Source: Propionivibrio sp. (GTDB lineage: Bacteria; Pseudomonadota; Gammaproteobacteria; Burkholderiales; Rhodocyclaceae). From it: a stretch of DNA of 34,975 nt. Where the stretch lies: NCBI RefSeq assembly GCF_029255185.1, contig NZ_JAPUVO010000079.1, positions 1-34,975 on the forward strand, in the 5' to 3' direction. Position numbers and translations under genes: made by a program. Positions 34,696 through 34,975 of this stretch are shown in pieces (position 1 is the first letter of the stretch; the number at the start of each line of letters is the position of its first letter). A model generated the notes under the pieces. That model worked only from the letters and a program-made list of their open reading frames with translations. It had not been told where the DNA came from and searched no databases.

Positions 34696-34974
34696 CTATT
34701 CGTGCTCGTGCCAGCCGGTAAACATCATTTTGAACATGGAGCCGACGGTCTTGCCGGTGGTGCCCAGATAGATGTGTGACATCATGAACAACAGGATGGC
34801 CGCGGCCGTCAGATAATGGAGCATGGCGACTGGCAGCAGGCCGTCAAAACCGAACAGCTTGTCCGGCGCGAACTCGGGATACAGATAGACCAGCCCGCTA
34901 ATGACCACGGTGGGCATCAGCAGGTACATGACGTTCCAGTAAGTGAGCGCTTGCAGCACGTTGAAGTGCTCTTC
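34696..34974 (-). CDS. Cytochrome b-type membrane subunit, C-terminal part (cut by window end)
   Basis: The frame is open to the window edge (EEHFNVLQALTYWNVMYLLMP...), so only the last ~92 residues are seen and the GTG at 34959 is not the start. Two hydrophobic helices are visible, with histidines placed as haem ligands in or next to the second (AMLHYLTAAAILLFMMSHIYLG). The pattern TGKTVGSMFKMMFTGWHEHE is like the C-terminus of diheme cytochrome b subunits of the formate dehydrogenase gamma / thiosulfate reductase group. It lies 51 bp upstream of the haem-protein gene and probably shares its operon. Confidence 0.8.
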   Translation of the reverse strand, partial: EEHFNVLQALTYWNVMYLLMPTVVISGLVYLYPEFAPDKLFGFDGLLPVAMLHYLTAAAILLFMMSHIYLGTTGKTVGSMFKMMFTGWHEHE

Positions 34975-34975
34975 C

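Overview
The window looks like a betaproteobacterial chromosome, most likely from the Rhodocyclales. The evidence is the gatCAB block divergent from mreBCD-mrdA-rodA-rlpA, the moderately high GC of the core genes, and the ethylbenzene-dehydrogenase-like haem protein beside a cytochrome b. The taxon is an inference from gene order and protein style, not from a search.

Region 1 (1-9516) holds two adjacent ABC importer clusters of the Fe3+/2-aminoethylphosphonate type. Cluster A is a solute-binding protein (3' end only), an ATPase, a fused two-domain permease and a second ATPase. Cluster B is a binding protein with a long C-terminal extension, a fused permease, an ATPase with altered catalytic motifs, and a LysR regulator at the end. 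The substrate cannot be read from the sequence.

Region 2 (about 9660-19065, 9401 bp between core copies) is an integrative and mobilizable element inserted in the host exonuclease III gene (xth). Its serine integrase lies at the right end. The two junctions share TAGTC and rejoin in silico into a 40-bp, almost perfectly palindromic attP. The insertion cuts xth at the codon of its conserved active-site Asp, leaving the last 37 codons 9.4 kb away. The left end of the element carries a complete second xth, whose stop codon lies inside the attP arm and whose sequence differs at the core. The element therefore appears to break a repair gene and supply its replacement. It also carries a C5-cytosine methyltransferase, a probable PD-(D/E)XK endonuclease, Vsr, a MobQ relaxase with an RSF1010-type oriT, a small TraD-like accessory protein and a P4-type SF3 helicase. 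Between vsr and the relaxase gene is a minus-strand candidate small RNA of about 125 nt. It has a promoter-like pair, a 14-bp closing stem around three hairpins and a UUCG terminator, with a DnaA box and a palindrome just upstream.

Region 3 (19732-31008) is core chromosome: pyrE and a DUF4124-like secreted protein, then gatCAB on the minus strand, then the rod-shape operon mreB-mreC-mreD-mrdA-rodA-rlpA on the plus strand. Region 4 (30995-34975, minus strand) has hypF ([NiFe]-hydrogenase maturation) and, beyond a strong terminator, a secreted haem-protein gene preceded by a cytochrome b gene that runs off the window.

No tRNA, rRNA, CRISPR array or classical insertion sequence was recognised.
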